Assembly: GCA_001828645.1 (NCBI GenBank)
Contig: MHZD01000092.1
Coordinates: forward strand, 6,835-18,747
Direction of reading: 5' to 3'
Source of the DNA: Planctomycetes bacterium RIFOXYC2_FULL_41_27
GTDB taxonomy: Bacteria > Planctomycetota > Brocadiia > Brocadiales > Brocadiaceae
DNA: 11,913 bases
A program made the position numbers and the translations under genes. Under the pieces are notes generated by a model that saw only the letters and a program-made list of their open reading frames with translations, made no database searches and was not told the DNA's origin. Of this stretch, positions 1-7,754 are shown one piece after another (position 1 is the first letter of the stretch; each line of letters begins with the position of its first letter).

Positions 1-1
1 C

Positions 2-799
2 ACGGCGGCATACCTACACTCACTCCTGAATGATAAAAATGTTGAGGTACGGAGGGAAACAGTGCTTGCTTTAAAAAGGCTGGGTGCAACTCAATCAGCC
101 CCCATCCTGGTTGAAACATTAAGAACTGAAAAAGACCCAGAGGTTAAATACGACATTGCAAGGACATTGGGAATGCCCAGAAACCAGAGTGCAGTTTATG
201 CGCTGATTAATGCGCTTATGAAAGAGAAAAACTGGCATGTCAAAAGCGCCTGCATTGAGGCATTAGGGCGTATCGGCAGCGATAAGGCCATGAGCATCCT
301 TTTCAATATCCTGATTACCGATGCAGGAGAAGATGCTGCATGGGCGCGCACAAAAGCTGCATGGGCGTTAGCCGCAATCGGCGAGAAATCCATTCCCCTT
401 TTGACAAATGCCCTGAGGGATAATGAAGAATCAACGAGGCGCAGGGCGGGATGGGCGCTGATAAAAATCGGTAACCCGTCAGTAAAGTCGTTAATAAGTT
501 CACTGCGCGAAATTAATAAATTTACGAGGGAACGTGTGGCGCAGACCCTTGGTTGGATTGGAGACGAAAGGGCTGTTAACTCATTACTATGGGCATTGAA
601 GGATGAAGAACCTTCTGTCGTAAGCGCTGCGGCATGGGCATTAGGCAGGATTGGTAATCCTTCAGCTCTTTCTGAACTTCAGTCCCTGGTGAATAACGAA
701 AATATCGATATCAGGGAAAATGCGATTGAGGCAGTTAAAAGAATTGTAGCGAATAAAGAACGGATGGCTTATTTTAAAGAGCCTGCACAAAAACCATAG
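2..799 (+). CDS. HEAT-repeat protein, C-terminal part (5' end beyond window)
   Basis: This is the C-terminal part of an alpha-solenoid protein built from HEAT (PBS-lyase-like) repeats. The frame is open to the first base of the window, and the residues before the internal GTG at 62 (AAYLHSLLNDKNVEVRRE) already form a HEAT helix pair, so the gene starts upstream and 62 is not its start. About eight repeats of 30-33 residues are visible. Each ends in a helix of the type AxxALGxIG, for example IEALGRIGSDKA, AAWALAAIGEKS and AAWALGRIGNPSA. No catalytic motif, signal peptide or membrane segment is seen in this portion. Such repeats usually bind proteins or act as lyase/chaperone scaffolds for tetrapyrrole-binding proteins; the exact partner cannot be told. 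The following gene makes tetrapyrroles, but it has its own candidate promoter, so a functional link is only a guess. Confidence 0.85.
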   Translation, partial: TAAYLHSLLNDKNVEVRRETVLALKRLGATQSAPILVETLRTEKDPEVKYDIARTLGMPRNQSAVYALINALMKEKNWHVKSACIEALGRIGSDKAMSILFNILITDAGEDAAWARTKAAWALAAIGEKSIPLLTNALRDNEESTRRRAGWALIKIGNPSVKSLISSLREINKFTRERVAQTLGWIGDERAVNSLLWALKDEEPSVVSAAAWALGRIGNPSALSELQSLVNNENIDIRENAIEAVKRIVANKERMAYFKEPAQKP

Positions 800-829
800 C
801 GCTGCTGTCGCAACTAAAATAACCACCCA

Positions 830-856
830 CATCCCCTCCTTGCGAAGGAGGGGATG
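830..856. repeat. Perfect 12-bp-stem hairpin (REP-like palindrome)
   Basis: CATCCCCTCCTT, loop GCG, then AAGGAGGGGATG: a perfect 12-bp inverted repeat with a 3-base loop, 31 bp after the HEAT gene stop. No T-run follows it on the + strand, so it is not a textbook intrinsic terminator, although it could still protect the 3' end of the mRNA. Its C/G-rich arms resemble the repeat at 11397-11533, which points to a family of dispersed intergenic palindromes. Confidence 0.7.
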
Positions 857-937
857 AAGGGAAGGTTAAAAAAACTTGCCAAAACTTGTCCTCATGAAAA
901 TGGAGAAAAGAAATTTTTGCAAGGTAATAAAACATAG

Positions 938-966
938 TTGATTGATAGGTAAATTTTCAATATTAT
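938..966 (+). promoter_or_regulatory. Candidate sigma-70-type promoter of cobA-hemD
   Basis: TTGATT (938-943) and TATTAT (961-966) are separated by exactly 17 bp and lie 46 bp upstream of the ATG at 1013. Both boxes are near consensus and the spacing is ideal, but the surroundings are AT-rich, so a chance match is possible. The predicted transcription start falls near 972-974, inside the palindrome at 968-993. Confidence 0.45.
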
Positions 967-967
967 G

Positions 968-993
968 ATATTTTTAATTTAAATTAAAAATAT
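968..993. promoter_or_regulatory. 26-bp perfect AT palindrome, candidate operator
   Basis: The 13-base half-site ATATTTTTAATTT is followed directly by its exact reverse complement, giving a loop-free 26-bp palindrome made only of A and T. It starts two bases after the candidate -10 box and covers the expected transcription start of cobA-hemD. That position suits a dimeric repressor. Which regulator, if any, binds is unknown. Confidence 0.45.
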
Positions 994-1012
994 TAGCGAA
1001 AGGTTTTGTTAA

Positions 1013-2542
1013 ATGAAACGCAGTATGGTATATCTTGTAGGCGCAGGTCCGGGCGACCCACGCCTTATCACCGTAAAAGGCTTAGAATGCATTAAAAAGG
1101 CCGATGTGATCATTTATGATTATCTGGTAAATGCCAGCCTCCTCACACATGCCAGACCCGTCGCAGAATTTATCTATGTGGGTAAACAGGGTGGCACACA
1201 CACCCTTGAACAGGAAGAGATTAACGAACTCCTCGTGAAAAAGGCGCGGGAAGACAAAATAGTAACCCGATTAAAGGGAGGCGATCCATACGTCTTCGGG
1301 CGCGGCGGAGAAGAGGCACTGGTGCTCCGCGAAAACGATATACCTTTCGAGGTAGTCCCTGGCATTACCGCAGCCATTGCAACGCCTAACTACGCAGGCA
1401 TTCCTGTCACCCATCGTGACTGCACCTCCACCTTTGGGCTAATCACCGGACACGAAGACCCCACAAAAGACGAAAGTTCCATTGACTGGGCAAAGATCAG
1501 CACCGGCATTGGCACGCTCACTTTTTATATGGGGATTAAGAACCTTCCGTATATTACCGAACAGCTCATGAAACACGGGCGTTCCAAAGATACCCCTGTT
1601 GCCGTAATCCGGTGGGGAACCACTTCTCAACAGAAAACCGTGGTAGGAACGCTGGATACCATCGTCCAGAAGGCCAAAGATATAAAACCACCGGCAATTA
1701 CCATTGTCGGTGAGGTCGTAAACCTGCGGGATCAACTCAACTGGTTTGAGACCAAACCATTGTTTGGAAAGACGATCGTCGTGACGCGTTCGAGGGAGCA
1801 AGCCAGCGAATTTGCCGATAAATTATACGAATATGGCGCGCATGTCATCGAATTCCCCACCATTGAAATTGCAAAACCGGATTCCATTCAGCCCCTGGAC
1901 GAAGCCATAAAAAATATTCAGACCTTTAACTGGCTCGTCTTTACCAGCATTAACGGTGTTGATGCATTCTTCCGACGGCTGTTTGAACTGGGAAAGGATA
2001 TCCGGGAGCTTAAAGGCATCAAGGTTTGCGCCATTGGACCCGCAACGGAAGAAGGAATAAAAAAGTATCACATAAAGGTTGATTGCAGGCCGCCCAAGTT
2101 TGTTGCAGAGTCAGTTGTGGAAGAATTAAAGAAGGTAACGGCTATAAAGGGCGAAAAATTCTTGCTGCCCAGGGCGGATATTGCCAGAAGTTTTCTACCC
2201 GAAGAGCTTCAAAAATTGGGGGGACAGGTTACCGATCTGGTGGCTTACAAGACCGTCATGGCGCAACCGAAGGACATTAATCTTATTGACAAAATCAAAA
2301 ACGGTGAGATTAATATCGTCACATTCACAAGCTCATCTACTGTAAGGAATTTTATACAAATCGTCGGTGAGAAAAACATTTCAGCATTCAATGGTCACGT
2401 CAGATTTGCCAGCATCGGTCCGATTACCACACAAACTGCCGAGGAAATGGGACTCCGTGTTGACATCAAGGCTAAGGAATATACCATCCCCGGCTTGGTG
2501 GATGCCATCCTGGAAAGCGCTGCCTCCTCCAGAAAATCCTAA
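1013..2542 (+). CDS. cobA-hemD: Fused uroporphyrinogen-III C-methyltransferase / uroporphyrinogen-III synthase
   Basis: A two-domain cytoplasmic enzyme (509 aa) at the branch point of tetrapyrrole synthesis. Residues 1 to about 245 are a SAM-dependent uroporphyrinogen-III methyltransferase (CobA/SUMT). They carry the N-terminal GAGPGDP loop (10-16), the VTRLKGGDPYVFGRGGEE signature (84-101), VVPGITAA (about 114-121) and PVTHRD (131-136). This domain makes precorrin-2 for cobalamin, siroheme or heme d1. Residues from about 250 to 500 are HemD, which cyclises hydroxymethylbilane to uroporphyrinogen III; seen are TIVVTRSREQA, WLVFTSINGV, CAIGPATEEG, LLPRADIAR, VTFTSSSTV and FASIGPITTQTAEEMG. Both domains look complete. 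The start ATG is preceded only by a weak AAAGG (999-1003); ATG 1025 is a less likely alternative. Fusions of this kind are known in several bacterial phyla. The gene stands alone, with its own candidate promoter and palindrome. Confidence 0.95.
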   Translation: MKRSMVYLVGAGPGDPRLITVKGLECIKKADVIIYDYLVNASLLTHARPVAEFIYVGKQGGTHTLEQEEINELLVKKAREDKIVTRLKGGDPYVFGRGGEEALVLRENDIPFEVVPGITAAIATPNYAGIPVTHRDCTSTFGLITGHEDPTKDESSIDWAKISTGIGTLTFYMGIKNLPYITEQLMKHGRSKDTPVAVIRWGTTSQQKTVVGTLDTIVQKAKDIKPPAITIVGEVVNLRDQLNWFETKPLFGKTIVVTRSREQASEFADKLYEYGAHVIEFPTIEIAKPDSIQPLDEAIKNIQTFNWLVFTSINGVDAFFRRLFELGKDIRELKGIKVCAIGPATEEGIKKYHIKVDCRPPKFVAESVVEELKKVTAIKGEKFLLPRADIARSFLPEELQKLGGQVTDLVAYKTVMAQPKDINLIDKIKNGEINIVTFTSSSTVRNFIQIVGEKNISAFNGHVRFASIGPITTQTAEEMGLRVDIKAKEYTIPGLVDAILESAASSRKS

Positions 2543-2569
2543 ATGATTTTAAGTCATGTCTTTGGCAGC

Positions 2570-2608
2570 TTTTCACGCCACCAAGACACCAAGTCACGAA
2601 GAAAAACT
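2570..2608. repeat. Dispersed-repeat fragment (caccaagacaccaag type)
   Basis: A stretch just after cobA-hemD with the low-complexity phrase CACCAAGACACCAAGTCACG, of a kind recognisable as a widely dispersed intergenic repeat in environmental bacterial genomes. It lies directly beside the larger element at 2615-2744 and contains no credible gene. Confidence 0.4.
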
Positions 2609-2614
2609 GTACTA

Positions 2615-2744
2615 GTTCACCGCAAAGGGCGCGGAGAACGCAGAGAAAAACACTTACACAGAGAAAAATCCGTATAATTTCTCTGTCTATTCTCTAACAA
2701 CCTCTGCGATCTCGGCGTTCTCTGCGGTGAGTTGAACTGTTACG
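2615..2744. repeat. Imperfect inverted-repeat element, about 130 bp
   Basis: The left arm (2615-2666, GTTCACCGCAAAGGGCGCGG onward) and the right arm (2678-2737, ending TCTGCGGTGAGTTGAAC) are imperfect inverted copies of each other. The innermost pairing is ACAGAGAAA (2658-2666) with TTTCTCTGT (2678-2686). The phrases 'CACCGCAAAGG..GCGGAGAACGCAGAG' and 'CTCGGCGTTCTCTGCGGTGA' are typical of a common dispersed repeat. The right end continues as TGAACTGTTACG (2733-2744), which is the reverse complement of the left end of the repeat near modA (11396-11407). The short frame on the - strand through here only translates the repeat. Confidence 0.65.
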
Positions 2745-2865
2745 AAAACAAAAAATCTGCCCCCACTGTAGAAAAGCGATAAAGGACATGTTTGGAGAGC
2801 CACTCCCGCACATACAAAAACAGGAACTTGGTGCCCTTTCTGTTCTTCTGGATCGAGCAGGATAA
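2731..2865 (+). pseudogene. Possible small Cys-motif ORF or gene remnant, no clear start
   Basis: Unrecognised. A + strand frame runs from just after a stop at 2728-2730 to TAA at 2863-2865. It encodes a protein-like stretch with KICPHCRKAIKD followed by MFGEPLPHIQKQELGALSVL and LDRAG. A single CPHC motif (residues about 10-13) recalls one half of a zinc ribbon; the second Cys pair is missing. There is no ATG before CPHC and no ribosome binding site: the frame begins inside the right arm of the repeat at 2615-2744. A fitting reading is a real gene whose 5' end was replaced by the repeat. It may equally be chance. Confidence 0.25.
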
Positions 2866-2957
2866 GAGAAAGAATATGCAGAAAATATTTTGAACTAATA
2901 TTCAAAAATATATTTCAAAGATTGTTTATATTAATCTACATATACGAGTATGGAAAT

Positions 2958-3045
2958 GTGGGTTCACGTTACAAACATGAACCCGCAAGAGGGTTTAATT
3001 ATTTGTTATGCATAAGAGATACGGTTCTAACTTGCGGGAATGACA
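2958..3045. repeat. Nested small palindromes downstream of the TPR gene
   Basis: GTGGGTTCA (2958-2966) pairs with TGAACCCGC (2978-2986) over an 11-base loop, with one G-T wobble. CCCGCAAG (2982-2989) is then the exact reverse complement of CTTGCGGG (3031-3038), which continues as the common repeat end CGGGAATGACA. These lie just past the stop of the - strand operon (3067). They could fold at the transcript 3' end, but no clear U-run follows, so a terminator is not established. Confidence 0.4.
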
Positions 3046-3066
3046 AAAAATTGGCTGTATGGCATA

Positions 3067-5271
3067 TTATTCCTTTATTAACCCGAGTTGCGAAACGATT
3101 GCGTAAATACCCGCATCCTTCAAATAATTCGGGTCGTATTTCAGCATTTGGAAAAGGTGTTCTTTTGCCCTTTGTTTGTCCCCTTTTGTAAAATAAATTA
3201 TGCCGATATTTTTGTGGGCGCTGGCATTTTTCGGATCAAATCTGATGGCCTTCATGAATTCATCGAGCGCCATATCCCATAATCCCTGCTGGCAATAGAC
3301 TGCCCCCAGATTGTTGTGGGCATTGGCATGGCTGGGCTGCAACCTCAACGCCTCTCTGAGTTCAGACACGGCCCTGTCTAAGTCAGCTTTTTCTGTATAC
3401 ATATAACCCAAATTACTGTGTGCCTCCACAAAGTCCTTATAGACCGATAACGCCCGTTGATACTGAATGATAGCTTCGTCCATCATGCCTTTTTTCATAT
3501 ATGCACTACCGAGGTTGTTAAAGACCTGGGGATTATACATACCCTGGCTAATTGCCTTATTAAAAAAGGCAATGCCGTCGTCCACCATCCCCTTTTTAAT
3601 ATAAGCATTCCCCAGATTATAGTATGCCTGGGGGAATACAGGCTTATATTTCAATGCCTCAACATACTCTGCAATGGCCTTGTCAACAAGCCCCTTGTCT
3701 ATATACATCGTTCCCAGGCTGTTATGTCCTTCGGGATAATTCTTCTTTAATCTGACTGCTTCTTCTACCTCATAAATCGCCCGATCCAGCTCTCCCTGCT
3801 TATAGAAGTAATTCCCCAGATTATTATGCGCATCGTAATTCTGTGGCTGCTCACTAAGAATTTTTGTCCAAAAGGTATATTCATTCCGCCAATCCCTATT
3901 TCTTAAAATGGTCCTCGTAGTGAAAAAGATGCAGAGTATCGATATGAGAGGAATAATAAAGGCAATCTTGCTTAATATATTGTGGTTATAAACAGGAAAT
4001 TTTTCCCGCTTGTTTACGGGAGGTTGAGTAATCACGCCGTGGAATAAAAGCCCGCTTATAACGATACAAAATCCAGCAACAGGAAGATAAAGATATCGAT
4101 CCGCCATGATATGCCTAATCGGTACGATATTTAAGACCGGTAACAGCGCTATAAAAAAACAAAGCATGAACAAACTACATATCCGATTCCTGTTTAAAAT
4201 AGATAAAGATGTGATTCCATATATAGTTTTAAAAATAATAATACCCACAACGGCAAGCAGGATAAGACTTGTAATAAAGGAGGCCTCAAAGATTGACAGG
4301 ACAGGGGCAATCGTATAGTCTGCACTCAGGTGAAACGGCAAAAACATGAGTTTCACATACGAGGCTAGTATCTTGATCATCGTCATGAAATTTATCGTGA
4401 TACTCCCTTGTATGTAACCAACGGACGCTTCCAATGGGTTTTCCAAGACAATAAAGCGTATTATTAAATAGAAAAAACTTATTAAAATGTACCCAAGATA
4501 ATAGTTTGTAAAATATCTAACCCACCCTGTCTTTGCAGAACGAAAAGATTCATCGCTGTTTGATCGTAAAGTAGAAGGAAAATTCACCGCATCTTTTTGA
4601 ACAGCCAAAAGTGAAGAAGGGTATTTCCTCATAAAAAATGCCCAATACAAAAGGATAAACAATGGCATCACAATAGCTGTCTCTTTAGAAAATAAGCTTA
4701 ACAGATAGGATAGTAGTGATAGTGCGTAATAAACCTTTTTACCCGAATGGACCAGGCAAAGACATGAGAGAAAAATAAATAGGGTAGCAAGTATATCTTC
4801 CCTGTAACTGATGGCATTTATAGCCTCCGTTACACACGGATGAATTGAAAATAGTATGGCTGAGAACAATGCAACAGAGCGTTTCCTTACAAGCCGTAAA
4901 ACTACGGCATATAATAGAAAGCAATTTATTGCATGGAGGATGACATTGGTCAGGTGGTATCCGAAGGGATTGAGGCGCCAGATTGCATAGTCCAGAAAAT
5001 AAGTGAGGGTAACGACTGGGCGGTAGCTTAATTCATTAGCAAGGTGAAAATAATTTCTGCTAAAAATTTTTGGGATATTCTGCAGTGAGCGTATAAAATA
5101 ATTATCCTCGATTACCCCGATGTCGTCGTAAACAAACCCGCTTTGGAGTGAGTTGAGGAAAACACAGAGCGGTATAAGCGAGAGCAGTATATACAGAAGT
5201 TTAGAATTTGGTCTTGCTACTGGCGAAAGCGCTGCTTGTAAATATGTGGCGTTTTTATGTTTTATAGACAC
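3067..5271 (-). CDS. TMTC-like polytopic membrane protein with C-terminal TPRs (GT-C-like)
   Basis: A 734-aa membrane protein resembling the TMTC family (multi-pass GT-C-type glycosyltransferase fold plus TPRs). Residues about 25-455 hold roughly ten hydrophobic segments and the family-style motifs: GFVYDD (45-50, the acidic pair expected in the first extracytoplasmic loop), RPVVTLTYFLDY (84-95), FGYHLTNVILHAINCFLLY (103-121), HPCVTEAINAISYREDILA (144-162), LFSKETA (193-199), DRYLYLPVAGF (391-401) and RNRDWRNE (457-464). Residues 481 to about 718 are seven consecutive 34-residue TPRs with NLGxxYxxKG helices. Animal TMTCs add O-mannose to proteins; the bacterial substrate is unknown. The start is a GTG one base after the phoU stop, so it is probably translationally coupled as the last gene of the pst operon. 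A glycosyl-transfer role is inferred from motifs only. Confidence 0.85.
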   Translation of the reverse strand: MSIKHKNATYLQAALSPVARPNSKLLYILLSLIPLCVFLNSLQSGFVYDDIGVIEDNYFIRSLQNIPKIFSRNYFHLANELSYRPVVTLTYFLDYAIWRLNPFGYHLTNVILHAINCFLLYAVVLRLVRKRSVALFSAILFSIHPCVTEAINAISYREDILATLFIFLSCLCLVHSGKKVYYALSLLSYLLSLFSKETAIVMPLFILLYWAFFMRKYPSSLLAVQKDAVNFPSTLRSNSDESFRSAKTGWVRYFTNYYLGYILISFFYLIIRFIVLENPLEASVGYIQGSITINFMTMIKILASYVKLMFLPFHLSADYTIAPVLSIFEASFITSLILLAVVGIIIFKTIYGITSLSILNRNRICSLFMLCFFIALLPVLNIVPIRHIMADRYLYLPVAGFCIVISGLLFHGVITQPPVNKREKFPVYNHNILSKIAFIIPLISILCIFFTTRTILRNRDWRNEYTFWTKILSEQPQNYDAHNNLGNYFYKQGELDRAIYEVEEAVRLKKNYPEGHNSLGTMYIDKGLVDKAIAEYVEALKYKPVFPQAYYNLGNAYIKKGMVDDGIAFFNKAISQGMYNPQVFNNLGSAYMKKGMMDEAIIQYQRALSVYKDFVEAHSNLGYMYTEKADLDRAVSELREALRLQPSHANAHNNLGAVYCQQGLWDMALDEFMKAIRFDPKNASAHKNIGIIYFTKGDKQRAKEHLFQMLKYDPNYLKDAGIYAIVSQLGLIKE

Positions 5272-5272
5272 C

Positions 5273-5959
5273 CTAAGGCTCTTCCAGATTATAGCCGCGG
5301 TGTTTGACTACCTTTGCCTTGACAATATATACGACTTCTTCGGCAATATTTGTGGAGTGGTCGGCGATTCTTTCCAGATGACGGGAAATCAGGATCAGAT
5401 GGACAGCCCGCGTTATGTTTGCCGGGTCCTGCATCATATAAGTCAACAGTTCGCGGAATATCTGGTCATTCAGGGCATCTACGGTGGAGTCTCGTTCGTA
5501 TACCGAACGTGCCAGTTCCGTATCCCGGTTCACAAAGGCATCGATACTATCTTTGACCATGGTCTGAGTAATCGTTGCCATCCTTGGAATATCAATGAGT
5601 GGTTTCAGTTGTGGTTCCTGGCTGAGGGGAATCACACGTTCCGCAATGTTTACGGCGAGATCGCCCATGCGCTCCAGGTTGTTGGTAATCTTGATTGACG
5701 ACGTAATAAACCGCAGGTCGATAGCCAAAGGCTGTCGCAATGCCAGCAAATCAACACATTGTTTATCGATTTCCAATTCCAGGGCATCCACCTGTTCATC
5801 GCTTTGCACAACAAGACGCGCCAGCTCAGTATCTCTCGTGATCAGTGATTTCACGGAGTTAGCGATAGCCGTCTCTACCATGGAAGCCATTTGGATGAGA
5901 TTTTTTCTGAGCGCCTCTAATTGTTGATCAAAATGCCTTTCCATAAATAATTTAGCCAC
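5273..5959 (-). CDS. phoU: Phosphate signalling/transport regulator PhoU
   Basis: PhoU is a cytoplasmic all-helical protein that couples the PstSCAB transporter to the PhoR sensor kinase and restrains phosphate uptake and the Pho response. The 228-aa product has the usual two tandem PhoU domains (about residues 10-110 and 125-215). The metal-binding motifs are seen as LERMGDLAVNIAE (95-107) and LERIADHSTNIAEEV (185-199). The longest frame starts with GTG at 5959, but the ATG at 5944 (MERHFDQQLE) matches the usual PhoU N-terminus better; neither has a good Shine-Dalgarno sequence. It lies 83 bp after pstB in the same direction and ends one base before the next gene. The cognate PhoR/PhoB pair is not in the window. 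Confidence 0.95.
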   Translation of the reverse strand: MAKLFMERHFDQQLEALRKNLIQMASMVETAIANSVKSLITRDTELARLVVQSDEQVDALELEIDKQCVDLLALRQPLAIDLRFITSSIKITNNLERMGDLAVNIAERVIPLSQEPQLKPLIDIPRMATITQTMVKDSIDAFVNRDTELARSVYERDSTVDALNDQIFRELLTYMMQDPANITRAVHLILISRHLERIADHSTNIAEEVVYIVKAKVVKHRGYNLEEP

Positions 5960-5983
5960 TAATTAACGTTTATCTATTTTTCT

Positions 5984-6033
5984 CTATTGGTGACTATTCG
6001 TGTCAATTGGCGGCTGAATAGTTACCAAATAGT
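5984..6033 (-). other. Hairpin between pstB and phoU
   Basis: TTGGTGACTATTC (5987-5999) and GAATAGTTACCAA (6016-6028) are complementary in 12 of 13 positions, with one T-G wobble. With a one-base bulge the stem extends to CTATT/AATAG (5984-6033); the loop is 16 bases. It fills most of the 83-bp pstB-phoU gap. On the transcribed strand it is followed by A-rich, not U-rich, sequence, so it is not an intrinsic terminator. It may be an mRNA processing or stability element that sets different pstB and phoU levels. Confidence 0.5.
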
Positions 6034-6042
6034 GCCCCATAA

Positions 6043-6828
6043 TTATCCGAATCGCCCTGTAATATAATCTTCCGTAACTTTCTTATCAGGGTTTGTAAAC
6101 ATTTCTGTAGTTATATTATACTCTATCAACTGCCCATTCAATAAAAATCCTGTATAATCCGAAATACGCGCCGCTTGCTGCATGTTATGGGTAACAATCG
6201 CTATCGTGTAATATTTTTTCAAATCCTCAATTAGCTCTTCGATCCTTGCTGTTGCCGTTGGATCAAGCGCAGCACAGGGTTCGTCCATGAGCAGAACTTC
6301 GGGGTCAACCGCCAGCGCACGCGCTATGCACAACCGTTGTTGTTGTCCACCGGAAAACCCAATCGCACTCTGATTTAACCGATCCTTAACCTCGTTCCAG
6401 AGGGCTGACTTGACCAAACTATATTCCACAATCTCATCCAGACGTTTCTTATTATTCACTCCGTATAGACGTGGGCCGAAGGCCACATTATCATAAATAG
6501 ATTTGGGAAAGGGATTGGGTCTCTGGAATACCATACCCACGCGTCGCCTCAAATCGACGAGGTCGACATCGCGATCATACACATTTTTGTTATCCAACAA
6601 AACTTTTCCCTCAACCTGCACATCGTTGGTAATCTCGGAGATGCGATTAATCGACTTAATCAAAGTCGATTTCCCGCAGCCCGAAGGTCCTATGATGGCT
6701 GTGACCTTACACTCAAGGAACTCCATGGAAACATTGTCTATGGCCTTATATTTCCCGTAATAAAAGGTTAGTTCCTCTAACTTTATCTTTGTTTTTTGTT
6801 GCCCTTTTATACCGTGTTCAACCTTCAT
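6043..6828 (-). CDS. pstB: Phosphate ABC transporter ATPase PstB
   Basis: The ATP-hydrolysing subunit of the high-affinity phosphate importer, working as a homodimer on the cytoplasmic face of PstC-PstA. The 261-aa length is typical. Motifs in order: Walker [10 protein letters not shown] (47-55), Q-loop with the PstB-typical [14 protein letters not shown] (101-114), ABC signature [15 protein letters not shown] (158-172), Walker B VLLMDEP (178-184, catalytic Glu 183) and switch His 214 in THN. The D-loop region reads CAALDP, where TSALDP or CSALDP is commoner; this is a minor variation. The ATG overlaps the pstA stop as ATGA (6825-6828), showing tight co-translation. It ends in the PstB-like [10 protein letters not shown]. 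Confidence 0.97.
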   Translation of the reverse strand: MKVEHGIKGQQKTKIKLEELTFYYGKYKAIDNVSMEFLECKVTAIIGPSGCGKSTLIKSINRISEITNDVQVEGKVLLDNKNVYDRDVDLVDLRRRVGMVFQRPNPFPKSIYDNVAFGPRLYGVNNKKRLDEIVEYSLVKSALWNEVKDRLNQSAIGFSGGQQQRLCIARALAVDPEVLLMDEPCAALDPTATARIEELIEDLKKYYTIAIVTHNMQQAARISDYTGFLLNGQLIEYNITTEMFTNPDKKVTEDYITGRFG

Positions 6829-7754
6829 CGTGGTCGTTTCCTAAAGTAGATACGGAAAATGATTGCAGAAAGATTTAAAAGGAAAGTTAAGGCAATCAGC
6901 ACCAGGGTCGTACCGTATTGGATGGGTCTTGTCGCGGCAACATTCGTGGACTGTGTGGCCATAATAAAAATATGGTACGATAGTTCCATAAACTGATCAA
7001 GGGGATTTATAACAGGGATATGGACGTACGGAATCGTGAATACGGGTAAACGAGGTAAAAAATAGGCACACCCGGTGAACAGGATGGGCGCAGTCTCGCC
7101 TGCGCCCCGGCTGATGCTAAGGATTGCGCCGGTAAGAATTCCAGACCGGGCCTGCGGCAGTACGACGTTCCGCACAACCTGCCATTTTGTCGCACCCAGC
7201 GCAAATGCAGCCTCCCTAAGGCTTACGGACACACTATTCAACGCCTCTTCTGTGGAAACAATAATAACAGGCAAGACCAACAATGCCAGCGTTGAAGCCG
7301 CCCAGAGCATGGCTGGCTGACCGAATAACAAGGGGATTCCTAGTATTTTGTCCATACCGCGGCCAATAAACAGGACAAAAAATCCTACTCCAAACAATCC
7401 GAATACAATCGAAGGCACACCGGCAAGGTTATTGATTGAGGCTCGAATAATCCTGCCCAAAAAATTCTTTCCTGCGTATTCAGTAAGATAAATAGCTGCA
7501 GAGACTCCCACAGGAATGGCAAGAACAATCATCAACATGGTAATGCAAACGGTACCAAATATAGCTGGAAAGATTCCGCCTTCAGTCATCCCTTCCCTAG
7601 GCGCTTTAAATAAAAAGCTTAGATTAATGACACCAACACCATTCGTGACAACCTTCACAAGGATCACTATAAGTACAGCCATCGCCAGAAAAGCCATACT
7701 ACGGCATAATCCCTGAAAAAAACTGTTAAATATCTTTCGTTTTCCTACCGTCAT
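6825..7754 (-). CDS. pstA: Phosphate ABC transporter permease PstA
   Basis: An inner-membrane permease subunit that pairs with PstC to form the phosphate channel. The 309-aa product has about six hydrophobic segments, the first at about 20-38. It carries the ABC permease EAA loop [20 protein letters not shown] (180-199), which docks on PstB, and the PstA-type [11 protein letters not shown] (216-226). [21 protein letters not shown] (61-81) matches the usual start of the conserved permease domain. Its ATG overlaps the pstC stop (ATGA, 7751-7754) and its stop overlaps the pstB start, so pstC, pstA and pstB form one translationally coupled unit. Confidence 0.96.
   Translation of the reverse strand: MTVGKRKIFNSFFQGLCRSMAFLAMAVLIVILVKVVTNGVGVINLSFLFKAPREGMTEGGIFPAIFGTVCITMLMIVLAIPVGVSAAIYLTEYAGKNFLGRIIRASINNLAGVPSIVFGLFGVGFFVLFIGRGMDKILGIPLLFGQPAMLWAASTLALLVLPVIIVSTEEALNSVSVSLREAAFALGATKWQVVRNVVLPQARSGILTGAILSISRGAGETAPILFTGCAYFLPRLPVFTIPYVHIPVINPLDQFMELSYHIFIMATQSTNVAATRPIQYGTTLVLIALTFLLNLSAIIFRIYFRKRPR

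Noticed and set aside
830..856. The 12-bp hairpin after the HEAT gene as a rho-independent terminator.
   Set aside because: No T-run follows the stem on the + strand, and similar C/G-rich palindromes occur near modA, so a dispersed repeat is the better call.
2687..2905. 72-codon - strand frame in the convergent gap.
   Set aside because: Its C-terminal part (LTAENAEIAE) only translates the dispersed repeat; no ribosome binding site or domain.
2922..3191. 89-codon + strand frame overlapping the end of the TPR gene.
   Set aside because: It runs through small palindromes and then antisense to the TPR gene; no protein-like motif.
5153..5698. 181-codon open frame on the + strand opposite phoU and the TPR gene.
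   Set aside because: It lies wholly antisense to two well-supported genes, has no family-like motifs, and crosses their junction; a shadow frame.
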